Part shown: positions 7,531-17,790 of the stretch, in pieces | How the letters are laid out: each line of letters opens with the position of its first letter | Numbering within the stretch: the stretch's first letter is position 1 | Assembly: GCA_919902495.1 (NCBI GenBank) | Contig: CAKKRC010000047.1 | Coordinates: 1-40,218 of the forward strand | DNA: 40,218 nucleotides | DNA from: Nitrospiria bacterium | GTDB taxonomy: Bacteria > Nitrospirota > UBA9217 | Reading direction: 5' to 3' | Program-made: the position numbers and the translations under genes | Notes under the pieces: model-generated | Databases searched by the model: none | The model's input: the letters and a program-made list of their open reading frames with translations, nothing else | What the model was told of the DNA's origin: nothing

Positions 7531-9938
7531 AATCCATTCAACCCCTTAGATACATCAGCTCCCGGGGTAAGGGCGGATCAGGGGGCAGGGGAGAACAGGG
7601 AACCGGAAGAGCGCGCTGCCGGCCTGTCGCCTGGGGTATGTTGCTTGTCATGGTCTCATCCCTGTTGTTCGCGGGATGCGGCGCCCGCAAAGGGCCGGAT
7701 GCAGGCACACAGCCCGGCGGCAAGGTCGCGATACAGTCGATCACACCGCGCGAGAACGAAACCCGGACAGAGATCGTGATCGAGGGCAGTGACCAGATCA
7801 TCCAGTACACCTCGTTCCAGCTTACCGAACCGCTCCGGTTGATCGTTGACATCACCGATGCGGATATCTCAAAATTCAAGGAAAAGATCGCCGTCAACAA
7901 GGGGTCGGTGGTGGATATCACCACGAGCCAGGTGGATAATATCGCCCGGCTGGAGATCGCCCTTTCCCAATCCGTGGACACTAAGGTCTATCAGGTGGGC
8001 GGCAAATTGATGATAGAATTGGCAAAACCGGTCGAAGCGGCAAAGGCGACACCGGAAACCGTGACCTCTGCGCCGGTCCCGGAAGCTCCCAAAGAGGCGG
8101 CCGCTCCCGTGGTCGCGCCGATCGGTGACGAGAGCGGAACTGCCAAGGTCGTGAAGTCGGTGCAGGCGACCGGCAGCAAGCAGGGCGCAAAAGTGGTGAT
8201 CACCGCTGACGGGACCATGAAGCCGAACTCTTTCATGATAGAGGGCAAACGTCTCGTCATCGATGTCCCGGGAGCCAAGAGCCGCGTCAGACCCAGTGTG
8301 ATCCCGGTCAGAAAGGGAGGCCTGGACAAGGTTCGGGTCGGTCAGCATGCGACCCCGGATCAAAAGGTGCGCATCGTTCTTGACCTCACGAAGACCATGG
8401 AATACACCGTTACTCCCGAGGGGAACACCCTCGTGGTGGCCATGAACATCGCTACGGCGCCGAAGGCAGAGGTAACGCCTCAGGAACGTTCAGCAGCCCA
8501 GCCGCAGGCGGCGGCAGCGCCTGCCGTTACGGAAAAAGCGGAAAAGGAAACGCCTGAGGCGGCGGCACCGGTGCCGGCAGCTGCGGTACAGGAAAAGGAG
8601 CAGGAGCGGGCAGCGGCCCGTCCGCAGTTGTATGCGGGAGAGTCCACCATGGTGGTGGGCGTAAAGAAGTACGGCGGCCGCAGGATATCCCTGGACCTTC
8701 AGGACGCGGACCTGGTGAATGTGCTCCGCCTGTTCGGCGAGCTGGCGAACCTGAACATGATCCTGTCGCCCGATGTCAAAGGAAAGGTAACGGTACGGCT
8801 TGTCAACATTCCCTGGGACCAGGCCATGGAGATCATCCTGAAGATGAACGGCCTGGGGTACGGCATTGAGGACAATATCCTCCGCATAGCATCCATGAGC
8901 GCCCTTGCAAAGGAAGCGGAAGATGAAATACGGACCAAGGAAGCCCGGAAGAAGGCGGAAGACCTGATCACGCGCATAATTCCCATCAATTATTCAACGG
9001 CAGGCGCCATCGAAACGACGATCAAGAAGTCCCTCTCCGCCCGCGGCGAGACCGTGGTAGATGCCCGGACGAACACGCTGATCGTGAAAGATATTCCCCG
9101 GAACGTGGACGATGTGGCAGCGCTCATCAAGCAGCTCGATAAGCCGACGCCGCAGATCATGATCGAGGCCCGGATCGTTGAAGCCTCGCTCAATTTCAAC
9201 CGTACGCTCGGCGTGCAGTGGGGCGGCAACTTCAACGCCGGGGCGTCAACGGGGAACCCAACGGGCCTCCAGTTCCCGAACAGTGTCGGCGTCACCGGCG
9301 GGCCGACCATGGGATTGGTCCCTTCCGGACAGGGCAACTACTTTGTGAACATGCCGGCACCGGCAGGCGCGGGGACCGGCGGCGGCGCCATAGGGTTCTC
9401 CTTCGGTTCGCTCAACAAGGCGCTTAACCTCGACCTGGTCCTGTCGGCGCTTGAATCAACGGGTGAAGGCAAGGTGATCTCGACCCCGCGGGTGAGCGCC
9501 CTGGACAACAAAGAAGCCAAGATCGAGCAGGGCGTTTCGATCCCCTTTGCCACATCATCGGCCGGCGGCGCGACCAACGTCCAGTTCATTGACGCCAAAT
9601 TGTCGCTCATCGTGACGCCCCATGCCACGCCGGACAACAAGATCTTCATGAAGATACAGGCAACCAAGAACGCGCCGGACACGTCGCTCCTCGGCGCGGG
9701 CGGCCAGCCGTCGATCAGGAAGAACGAGGCCCAGACGGAGATCCTGCTGAGCGACGGAGAGACGGCGGTCATCGGCGGGATCCTCGTCCTCGACCGCGGC
9801 CAGACGATCACGAAGGTGCCGTTCCTCGCGGACATACCGCTGATCGGATGGCTGTTCAAAAGCAAGGCAGTGCGTGAGGAAAAACGGGAGCTTCTCATCT
9901 TCATAACTCCCCGGGTCGTGAAGCAGGAAGTGATATAG
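7527..9938 (+). CDS. pilQ: Type IV pilus secretin PilQ
   Basis: The 803-aa outer-membrane secretin forms the gated channel for pilus fibres. In order: a long n-region (residues 1-37) rich in G, R and S; a lipoprotein-type hydrophobic segment ending LLFAGC; an AMIN domain (about 65-155); an Ala/Pro/Glu-rich linker; a second AMIN domain (about 205-300); another low-complexity linker; secretin N0/N1 domains (about 380-540); and the secretin domain, ending with the signature VPFLADIPLIGWLF and RELLIFITPRVV. AMIN domains bind peptidoglycan. The ATG at 7527 has a strong AGGAGGGG ribosome site and overlaps the pilP stop. An inner ATG (7638) would remove the odd glycine-rich n-region but lacks a clear ribosome site. 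The coding DNA at 7563-7600 is a G-rich quasi-repeat. Confidence 0.95.
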   Translation: MKSIQPLRYISSRGKGGSGGRGEQGTGRARCRPVAWGMLLVMVSSLLFAGCGARKGPDAGTQPGGKVAIQSITPRENETRTEIVIEGSDQIIQYTSFQLTEPLRLIVDITDADISKFKEKIAVNKGSVVDITTSQVDNIARLEIALSQSVDTKVYQVGGKLMIELAKPVEAAKATPETVTSAPVPEAPKEAAAPVVAPIGDESGTAKVVKSVQATGSKQGAKVVITADGTMKPNSFMIEGKRLVIDVPGAKSRVRPSVIPVRKGGLDKVRVGQHATPDQKVRIVLDLTKTMEYTVTPEGNTLVVAMNIATAPKAEVTPQERSAAQPQAAAAPAVTEKAEKETPEAAAPVPAAAVQEKEQERAAARPQLYAGESTMVVGVKKYGGRRISLDLQDADLVNVLRLFGELANLNMILSPDVKGKVTVRLVNIPWDQAMEIILKMNGLGYGIEDNILRIASMSALAKEAEDEIRTKEARKKAEDLITRIIPINYSTAGAIETTIKKSLSARGETVVDARTNTLIVKDIPRNVDDVAALIKQLDKPTPQIMIEARIVEASLNFNRTLGVQWGGNFNAGASTGNPTGLQFPNSVGVTGGPTMGLVPSGQGNYFVNMPAPAGAGTGGGAIGFSFGSLNKALNLDLVLSALESTGEGKVISTPRVSALDNKEAKIEQGVSIPFATSSAGGATNVQFIDAKLSLIVTPHATPDNKIFMKIQATKNAPDTSLLGAGGQPSIRKNEAQTEILLSDGETAVIGGILVLDRGQTITKVPFLADIPLIGWLFKSKAVREEKRELLIFITPRVVKQEVI

Positions 9939-9963
9939 AAGCATATCGGTACGGAGGTCTTCC

Positions 9964-10542
9964 ATGAGAATGATAACGAAATTTACTTTGATGTTGGTAC
10001 TGTTGCTCCTGGCATCGCCGGTCCTGCTGCTTCCGGGCTGCGGCGGAGAGGATGTGGCCAAGAGCCAGGGTTGTCCTTCAGGATCATATCTGTCGAACGT
10101 GTCAGATTCGATCGCGGGCTCAGCAGATGTTACGTTTGATCAGGCATCTTCTTTCGGATCGCCATTCCCGGGAGGAACGATACTGTTTTCCCCAGTAGTG
10201 TTCACCATAGTAGACATTGGTCAATTTCCCAGGAACAATGTCTGCCTCATTGTTTATACAGACGGCTTCTGGTATACAGATGCTACCTATTCGACCGTTA
10301 TTACCGGTGTCGGTCCGATGAATGCCCGCGCTGTTGTAACGAATGACACCGGTATGGCTGTTCTCTACTGGTCCACCGAGCTCCTGCCCGCGGCGAACCC
10401 GGTGACCATCGCGGCAGGACCGCCGGTATCTTATACTCCCGGGGCCGACCAGACGGGACAATCGTGGATCTCGGTATACTCCGGGGCGAGTTTGGATGAG
10501 TATCATGTTGACTGGACGGTCAATGGAGAGCCGGGGCCTTAG
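9964..10542 (+). CDS. Unrecognised secreted lipoprotein
   Basis: The 192-aa protein has a clear lipoprotein signal: basic MRMITK, a Leu-rich core, then LLPGC. The mature part is acidic and rich in Ser, Thr, Gly, Val and Tyr with alternating hydrophobic residues, suggesting a beta-sandwich. I recognise no family. GGAGG (9953-9957) precedes ATG 9964, 25 bases after pilQ, and a terminator follows, so it is probably the last gene of the pil transcript. A role at the cell surface next to the secretin is possible but is only positional inference. Confidence 0.7.
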   Translation: MRMITKFTLMLVLLLLASPVLLLPGCGGEDVAKSQGCPSGSYLSNVSDSIAGSADVTFDQASSFGSPFPGGTILFSPVVFTIVDIGQFPRNNVCLIVYTDGFWYTDATYSTVITGVGPMNARAVVTNDTGMAVLYWSTELLPAANPVTIAAGPPVSYTPGADQTGQSWISVYSGASLDEYHVDWTVNGEPGP

Positions 10543-10569
10543 TAAAATAGCATAACGGAGTTGCATTCT

Positions 10570-10604
10570 TCAGGCGGGATGATTTCCCGCCTGAGCTTGT
10601 TTTG
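10570..10604 (+). terminator. Terminator of the pil operon
   Basis: A 10-bp stem pairs 10570-10579 with 10585-10594 around a 5-nt loop, followed by GCTTGTTTTG. It lies 28 bases after the lipoprotein stop. A second, looser inverted repeat (GTTCCCG 10611-10617 with CGGGAAC 10628-10634, around a run of G) follows. Confidence 0.8.
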
Positions 10605-10686
10605 AGGCAAGTTCCCGGGGGGGGGCTCGGGAACAGACAAAGGGTCGAAAAGCCGTTCGCAATAATTGTGGACGAAACGGAAATTG

Positions 10687-10697
10687 CTGGGTATAAT
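10687..10697 (+). promoter_or_regulatory. Candidate promoter for the 550-aa lipoprotein gene
   Basis: A perfect TATAAT (10692-10697) preceded by TGGG, with TTGTGG at 10666-10671 as a poorly spaced (20 bp) -35. It lies between a terminator and the next gene, where a promoter is needed. Confidence 0.45.
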
Positions 10698-10828
10698 ATT
10701 TCTTGTTATGAGGCGCGAGTTGGTTCGGATCGTTCCTGATCGCGTTCAGCTCGGTTCCGAATGATGTGACCGATCGATCCCCCCGTCATCATGGCCACAT
10801 CGCGTGCCAAGGCAGTGAGGAGGTCAGT

Positions 10829-12481
10829 ATGAATAGAATATTCATTATTCCGGTGCTTCTTATCTGCTCCGTGTTCCTATTCAGTTGCAGTCCCGTGGAT
10901 TTTAACGGTCTCGGAGCAGGCGGCGGAACCACGACTACGTCCACAGCAACCCTTGTCCCGGCTTCGATAACCACCAGCGCAGACGGAGCCGTATCGGTCG
11001 CCATGGTCCTCCAGTCGAAGGAACTCTTGACGACCAGCACGAACCTGTTCAAGAACCTCGGCTTCATCGCCCAGTCGAACATGGTGTCGGCGGCCAGCGG
11101 CACCGGCACAGGAACCTGCACCGATTACGGAACGTATGATTATACCCGCTCGTACAGCGGCGGGTCTTATGTTCTGATCTATTCTTTCAAATTGTGCAGA
11201 GAGAATGATTTCCAGTACGACGGCACGTACGTGGCAATGGGAACTCCGGCCTCATTTACGGGCAGATTGTCCGGCTTGACGATCCTGAATTTCAAGAACA
11301 ATTATACGACGCTCATCGGCTCCTTGGTGGGTACAAGCGTGTCCTATGTAATGACCGGTTCCGGCGATGCCGCGAACGCACTATATATTTTTACCGCCAA
11401 TGGCGGCATTTCCGGGTTTGATTACTATACCCTCGGACAGCACGATATGATGTTCACCGCGCTGGTCACCAATTATACGGTCTCTACCGACGCCGGGAAC
11501 ACTGTCCGGGACACCGCCATGACGACGAATGGCAGGTATTCGGTCAGGCGCTTGGCCGCGACGACCGCGATCACTTACGTGGGCTTTACCGTCAACACGC
11601 AGAAACAGTTGCTGACCAATATCGAAGATGTCACTATCGGAGGCAGGATCTCCGCCGACCGCACACCCACTGCCGGCTTCGAGGGTGTCTTCGATATTGC
11701 GACGCCGACCCCCATACGTACCGTGCTGGTCCCGTATCCGCCGAAAACAACACAGGGTACGGTGGTCACCAACAGCAGCGCTACGGTGCAATATGGCAAT
11801 CCGGACTCAATAATTGTCAGCGTCGGGACCGATACGCCGCAGGCCTTTGCAAAAGAGTTCATGCTCCTGAAACAGGCTGATTTCTACGCCATGGAGCAGC
11901 AGTTGCCGATCGTTTCCGGTGCGACCGGGACCGCAACAGGCACGGTTATGTCCCTGTCGGCCCTTTCCTCGGGGCCGTCGTCGGCCGCGCTGGACTGCTA
12001 CACCGATGTCCATGTGAGCTATTTTCTTTCGACAGCTCCAACGGCCACCATCCCGAACTGGTATGTCCACTGGGACTCGAACTTGAACACCTGTGCGGCC
12101 CAGGCGGGCATCCCGTTCCAGGAGGCAACGAGCAGCACCGGCATCGCGACGGACCCCTGCGATGTGGGGCTGGACATCAACGGAGCGTCCAAGGATATCG
12201 CATCGGGCGGTGTGGAGCATTTTCTGGCGGCGGCGCTTCCGCAGGGGTACTATGTCCTGTCTATCAATAATTACAGCTGCGCGACGGCGACAATTGGGAA
12301 CGCGGCAACCGTAATGATCGGCGACTATCTTTTTGGTCCCTATACATGCAGTTATACGGCGCTTGACGGCGATAATTTCACACCCGGAGCGTGGTGCCGT
12401 CTTGCCGATGTCCGGGTGAACGCCAGCGGCGTCATCGACGTGCTTGCGCCGAACGGCGCGATCCCGCCGTGGCATCCGTAG
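10829..12481 (+). CDS. Unrecognised large secreted lipoprotein
   Basis: The 550-aa protein starts at ATG 10829, 5 bases after GAGGAGG (10817-10823); an upstream in-frame start (10766) has no ribosome site and would put 21 residues before the signal peptide. The signal is MNRIFIIPVLLICSVFLFSC, with the lipid-attached Cys last. The mature protein is rich in Thr, Ser, Ala, Gly and Tyr. It contains scattered Cys residues (CTDYGTYDY, FKLCREND, CYTDVHVSYF, NTCAAQAG, DPCDVG, NYSCATAT, GPYTCSYT) that may form disulfides. It has no catalytic motif or known family that I can name. The second half (from about residue 390) looks like a separate Cys-containing beta domain. It is monocistronic, flanked by its own promoter candidate and a strong terminator. 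Confidence 0.72.
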   Translation: MNRIFIIPVLLICSVFLFSCSPVDFNGLGAGGGTTTTSTATLVPASITTSADGAVSVAMVLQSKELLTTSTNLFKNLGFIAQSNMVSAASGTGTGTCTDYGTYDYTRSYSGGSYVLIYSFKLCRENDFQYDGTYVAMGTPASFTGRLSGLTILNFKNNYTTLIGSLVGTSVSYVMTGSGDAANALYIFTANGGISGFDYYTLGQHDMMFTALVTNYTVSTDAGNTVRDTAMTTNGRYSVRRLAATTAITYVGFTVNTQKQLLTNIEDVTIGGRISADRTPTAGFEGVFDIATPTPIRTVLVPYPPKTTQGTVVTNSSATVQYGNPDSIIVSVGTDTPQAFAKEFMLLKQADFYAMEQQLPIVSGATGTATGTVMSLSALSSGPSSAALDCYTDVHVSYFLSTAPTATIPNWYVHWDSNLNTCAAQAGIPFQEATSSTGIATDPCDVGLDINGASKDIASGGVEHFLAAALPQGYYVLSINNYSCATATIGNAATVMIGDYLFGPYTCSYTALDGDNFTPGAWCRLADVRVNASGVIDVLAPNGAIPPWHP

Positions 12482-12523
12482 CGAAGGCCATTGCCGCTTA
12501 TCAATCCTGATTGCAACAGAGCT

Positions 12524-12554
12524 CAGATGCGCCCCCCGGGGCGCATCTGTGTTT
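12524..12554 (+). terminator. Strong terminator after the 550-aa lipoprotein gene
   Basis: An 11-bp GC-rich perfect stem (12524-12534 with 12539-12549) has a 4-nt loop and is followed by TGTTTT. Its position shows that the following HEAT-like gene must start downstream of it. Confidence 0.88.
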
Positions 12555-12570
12555 TCCGCAAATGCAAGCC

Positions 12571-13257
12571 ATGCCAGATACCAAGAAAACCATGAGAACG
12601 TTCCTGGAGAAAAACGAACTTGTACAGGTCGTCGCGCTCATACGCGATGAACGGCGGCACCTGTCCGCTCTGGTACGCCTTGCCTACGACAAAGAAACGC
12701 TCGCTGGCTGGAGGGCCATCAGGGCCATCGGGATGGCGGCGCGCGAGATGCTGGCAACGGACCTCGATGCTCTGCGCGAGACCTGCCGGAAACTTATCTG
12801 GTCCCTGTCGGACGAGTCAGGCGGGATCGGGTGGTCGGCGCCTGAGATCCTCGGCGAGATCGTGAGCGCTGACCCAAAGCGCTTTAAGGACTTCATCCCG
12901 CTTATCGCGTCGGTCTATGAGATCGAGGAGGACGTGTTCCGGGGAGGGGTGCTCTATGCCCTCGGCAGGATCGCCGGCCCGGCGCCGGAACTGGCGGCAC
13001 CCTACCAGAAGATCGTCATTGCATCGCTTTCCGACAGGGATCCGCTCGTGAAGGTCCGCGGCCTTGAACTGGTCGGCCTGCTCTGGTCCTACGGTAAGCG
13101 TTCTTCTGTCTGGGGCCGGGAATATGGCGAACGGATCATCACTGCCGTTCAAAACCTGCGAATAGACAAGGGCGAGGCCTGGATCTATCGAGGGGATAAC
13201 TTTACCTCGGTATCCGTTGGTGAAGAGGCGCATAGCTGCTTAAATAAGCTTATTTAA
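12571..13257 (+). CDS. HEAT-repeat-like protein of unknown function
   Basis: The 228-aa protein (from ATG 12571) is almost wholly alpha-helical, with repeated pairs of amphipathic helices such as LSALVRLAYDKETLAGWRA, FKDFIPLIASVYEIEEDVF and GVLYALGRIAGPAPELAAPY. This is the pattern of HEAT/PBS-lyase-like scaffold repeats, roughly five units. Such proteins usually mediate protein-protein contacts; no catalytic residues are evident. The start is uncertain: ATG 12562, 12571 and 12592 are in frame and none has a good ribosome site, but starts upstream of the terminator at 12524-12554 are excluded. The gene ends 87 bases before dnaJ, with a strong promoter between, so the two are separately transcribed. 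Confidence 0.7.
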   Translation: MPDTKKTMRTFLEKNELVQVVALIRDERRHLSALVRLAYDKETLAGWRAIRAIGMAAREMLATDLDALRETCRKLIWSLSDESGGIGWSAPEILGEIVSADPKRFKDFIPLIASVYEIEEDVFRGGVLYALGRIAGPAPELAAPYQKIVIASLSDRDPLVKVRGLELVGLLWSYGKRSSVWGREYGERIITAVQNLRIDKGEAWIYRGDNFTSVSVGEEAHSCLNKLI

Positions 13258-13286
13258 TCATAGCGTTATATTTTTTTCTATATTAC

Positions 13287-13315
13287 TTGACAATAGTACG
13301 CTCACATTTTATCAT
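13287..13315 (+). promoter_or_regulatory. Promoter of the dnaJ-hspR-clpB cluster
   Basis: TTGACA (13287-13292), 17-bp spacer, TATCAT (13310-13315), preceded by an A/T-rich tract. A second TATAAT at 13327-13332 lacks a -35. The segment CTTGACA, 7 nt, GCTCACA (13286-13306) vaguely resembles the HspR HAIR operator (CTTGAGT-N7-ACTCAAG) but matches only 5/7 and 4/7. Confidence 0.8.
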
Positions 13316-13344
13316 ATAGTTGTTGTTATAATTAAGAGGCGATT

Positions 13345-14487
13345 ATGAGCACTGAGACAAAAAGAGATTACTATGACGTGCTTGGGCTGAAAAAGAACGC
13401 CACCGGCGCGGAGCTCAAGAAGGCCTTCAGAAAGCTCGCGCGGAAATATCATCCTGATGTGAACCCCAACGACAAGGCGTCCGAGCAGAAGTTCAAGGAA
13501 ATGAACGAGGCCTACGAGGTCCTCTCAGACCCCAACAAGCGCAAGCAGTATGATCAGTTCGGCCACGCAGCCTTCGAGCAGGGCTTCGGTCAGGGGCCCG
13601 GGCCGGGTGGAGGATTCGGGTTCGAGGGTTTCGACGGCCAGAGAACAGGGGGATTCCAGGGACGTGGATTTGAGGATATTTTCGGGAATCTCTTCGGCGG
13701 ACGCACTACGAGTCCGATGGGGCCGCAGAAGGGCGAAGACATCACCTACACCGTCGAAGTGGAGCTCGAGGACGCAATATTCGGAAGGGCCATGCAGGTG
13801 GACCTCCAGCGGGACGTGAGCTGCACCGCGTGCGGCGGGAGCGGCGCGCAACCGGGCACGAAGCCTCGTACCTGCGCGACCTGCCAGGGGACCGGGAGCG
13901 TTGCGCAGGGTAGGGGGTTTATGCAGTTCTCTCAGGCCTGTCCTTCCTGCCGGGGTGAAGGCACCGTTAATTCCAATCCCTGCAGGAACTGCGGCGGGAG
14001 CGGCCTGACGCCACGATCGGAGAAGATCAACGTCAAGATCCCTGCCGGTGTGGACAACGGCTCCAAGGTCCGGATGGCCGGTATGGGTGCGCCCGGTGTG
14101 AGCGGCGGTCCCCCGGGCGACGTCTATATCATTACGCGGGTGAGGCCGCACAACTACTTCGAGCGCAAGGGGGATAACCTCTACTCCGAAGCGAAGGTGA
14201 CGGTGAAGGAGGCGGCGCTGGGCGAGAAGATCGAGATCCCGACGGTGGACGGGCTGGTCATGCTCAGCATGCCACCGGGGATCCAGACAGGACAGCAGCT
14301 GAAGCTGAAGGGCAAGGGCGTGCCGCATTTCGGCGGAGCCGGTGTGGGAGACCATTACGTCACGGTCCATGTCGTCACCCCGACAAATATCACCGAGAAG
14401 GGCAGGGAGCTCCTGCGCGAGCTGGACAGGATGCATCCTGAGAATCCGAGGCAGGAAATAACGTTCCGGGGGTTCAGAAAAAGATAA
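13345..14487 (+). CDS. dnaJ: Co-chaperone DnaJ (Hsp40, type I)
   Basis: The 380-aa protein has all type-I DnaJ parts in order: J domain (residues about 8-73) with the catalytic HPD at 36-38, a Gly/Phe-rich linker (75-120), four CxxCxGxG-type zinc motifs beginning at C160, C177, C199 and C213, and the two C-terminal substrate-binding beta domains. It stimulates the DnaK ATPase and delivers unfolded clients. The ribosome site AAGAGGCG (13334-13341) precedes ATG 13345. dnaK and grpE are absent from the window. Association with hspR and clpB is a common heat-shock layout and suggests control by HspR rather than HrcA. Confidence 0.96.
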   Translation: MSTETKRDYYDVLGLKKNATGAELKKAFRKLARKYHPDVNPNDKASEQKFKEMNEAYEVLSDPNKRKQYDQFGHAAFEQGFGQGPGPGGGFGFEGFDGQRTGGFQGRGFEDIFGNLFGGRTTSPMGPQKGEDITYTVEVELEDAIFGRAMQVDLQRDVSCTACGGSGAQPGTKPRTCATCQGTGSVAQGRGFMQFSQACPSCRGEGTVNSNPCRNCGGSGLTPRSEKINVKIPAGVDNGSKVRMAGMGAPGVSGGPPGDVYIITRVRPHNYFERKGDNLYSEAKVTVKEAALGEKIEIPTVDGLVMLSMPPGIQTGQQLKLKGKGVPHFGGAGVGDHYVTVHVVTPTNITEKGRELLRELDRMHPENPRQEITFRGFRKR

Positions 14488-14611
14488 GCGTCCTTCGGTA
14501 AGGAGGCCCGTATCGTCAAGCGTCCATGGGGCAACGTTGTTAAAACGAACGACCTCACCGAGCGACGAAACGGGCATCGTAACCGTTATACGGTAAAAAA
14601 AGAGGTGCGGT

Positions 14612-14989
14612 ATGGTCGCACGGGGACATAAACTTTACATGATCAGCGTGGTCTCGGAGATGCTGGGGATCCATCCCCAGACGCTTCGTCTCTACGAGCG
14701 GGAAGGATTCATCAAGCCTAAACGGAGCGGCGGCAATACCCGTCTCTATTCGGAGGAGGATGTGGAAAAGCTGGAGATGGTCCTTCGGCTCACGCGGGAA
14801 CTGGGCGTAAACCTTGCCGGTGTGGACGTCATCCTGTCGATGCGGGGGAAGATGGAGCAGATGCAGCGAGACATGGAGGAGACGATCCTCAGCCTCCGTG
14901 AGGAGCTTGCCCGGGAGATAGCGCGGAGAGAAGAGGCCCGGAACGCCCTGGTGCCGGTCAGGCGGATCGCGGTGAAAAGAGGAGAATAA
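14612..14989 (+). CDS. hspR: Heat-shock repressor HspR (MerR family)
   Basis: The 125-aa protein opens with a MerR-type winged HTH whose core is GIHPQTLRLYEREGFIKPKR (residues about 20-39), followed by GNTRLYSEEDVEKLEMV. This is the HspR pattern, with serine/valine-rich ISVVSEML in helix 1. A long C-terminal coiled coil (about 75-110, MEQMQRDMEETILSLREELAREI) should dimerise it. HspR usually represses dnaK/dnaJ/clpB operons through HAIR inverted repeats and needs DnaK as co-repressor; here it sits between dnaJ and clpB. The start ATG 14612 follows AGAGGTG. It lies 124 bases after dnaJ, in a gap that contains the small inverted repeat ACCGT-TAT-ACGGT (14582-14594). Confidence 0.9.
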   Translation: MVARGHKLYMISVVSEMLGIHPQTLRLYEREGFIKPKRSGGNTRLYSEEDVEKLEMVLRLTRELGVNLAGVDVILSMRGKMEQMQRDMEETILSLREELAREIARREEARNALVPVRRIAVKRGE

Positions 14990-14991
14990 GG

Positions 14992-15009
14992 TCAGCATGT
15001 TCATGCTGA
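14992..15009. promoter_or_regulatory. Perfect palindrome between hspR and clpB
   Basis: TCAGCATG, TT, CATGCTGA: 8-bp arms with a 2-nt centre, 3 bases after the hspR stop. It is not HAIR-like and has no T-run, so an operator or RNA processing hairpin is more likely than a terminator. Directly after it (15010-15043) comes an A/T-rich quasi-repeat built of the unit ATTGTAA. Confidence 0.45.
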
Positions 15010-15077
15010 ATTGGAGATTGTAAATTGTAAATTTCATAATTCCAGTTTTCAATAGTGTTCTGGTTCAGGAGGTCCTT

Positions 15078-17705
<2,628 letters not shown>

Positions 17706-17714
17706 TCTTTCATG

Positions 17715-17741
17715 TTGAAAACAATTAATCTGTGCTATAAT
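17715..17741 (+). promoter_or_regulatory. Extended -10 promoter of the GGDEF gene
   Basis: TGC followed by TATAAT (17736-17741) is an extended -10 box; TTGAAA at 17715-17720 is a short-spaced (15 bp) -35. An in-frame ATG at 17740 overlaps the -10 box, so it cannot be the start of the gene if this promoter is used. Confidence 0.7.
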
Positions 17742-17790
17742 GAGTTCCGTTCAAAGGATGCGGCAACGTCATAAGTATCTGAGGCTGTTC

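Noticed and set aside
10611-10634. Second terminator after the pil operon
   Set aside because: The GTTCCCG/CGGGAAC stem encloses a run of G and has no following T-run, and the hairpin just before it already fits a terminator.
13286-13306. HspR HAIR operator at the dnaJ promoter
   Set aside because: The match is only 5/7 and 4/7 to the two half-sites and the arms are not complementary to each other; kept only as a weak possibility in the promoter entry.
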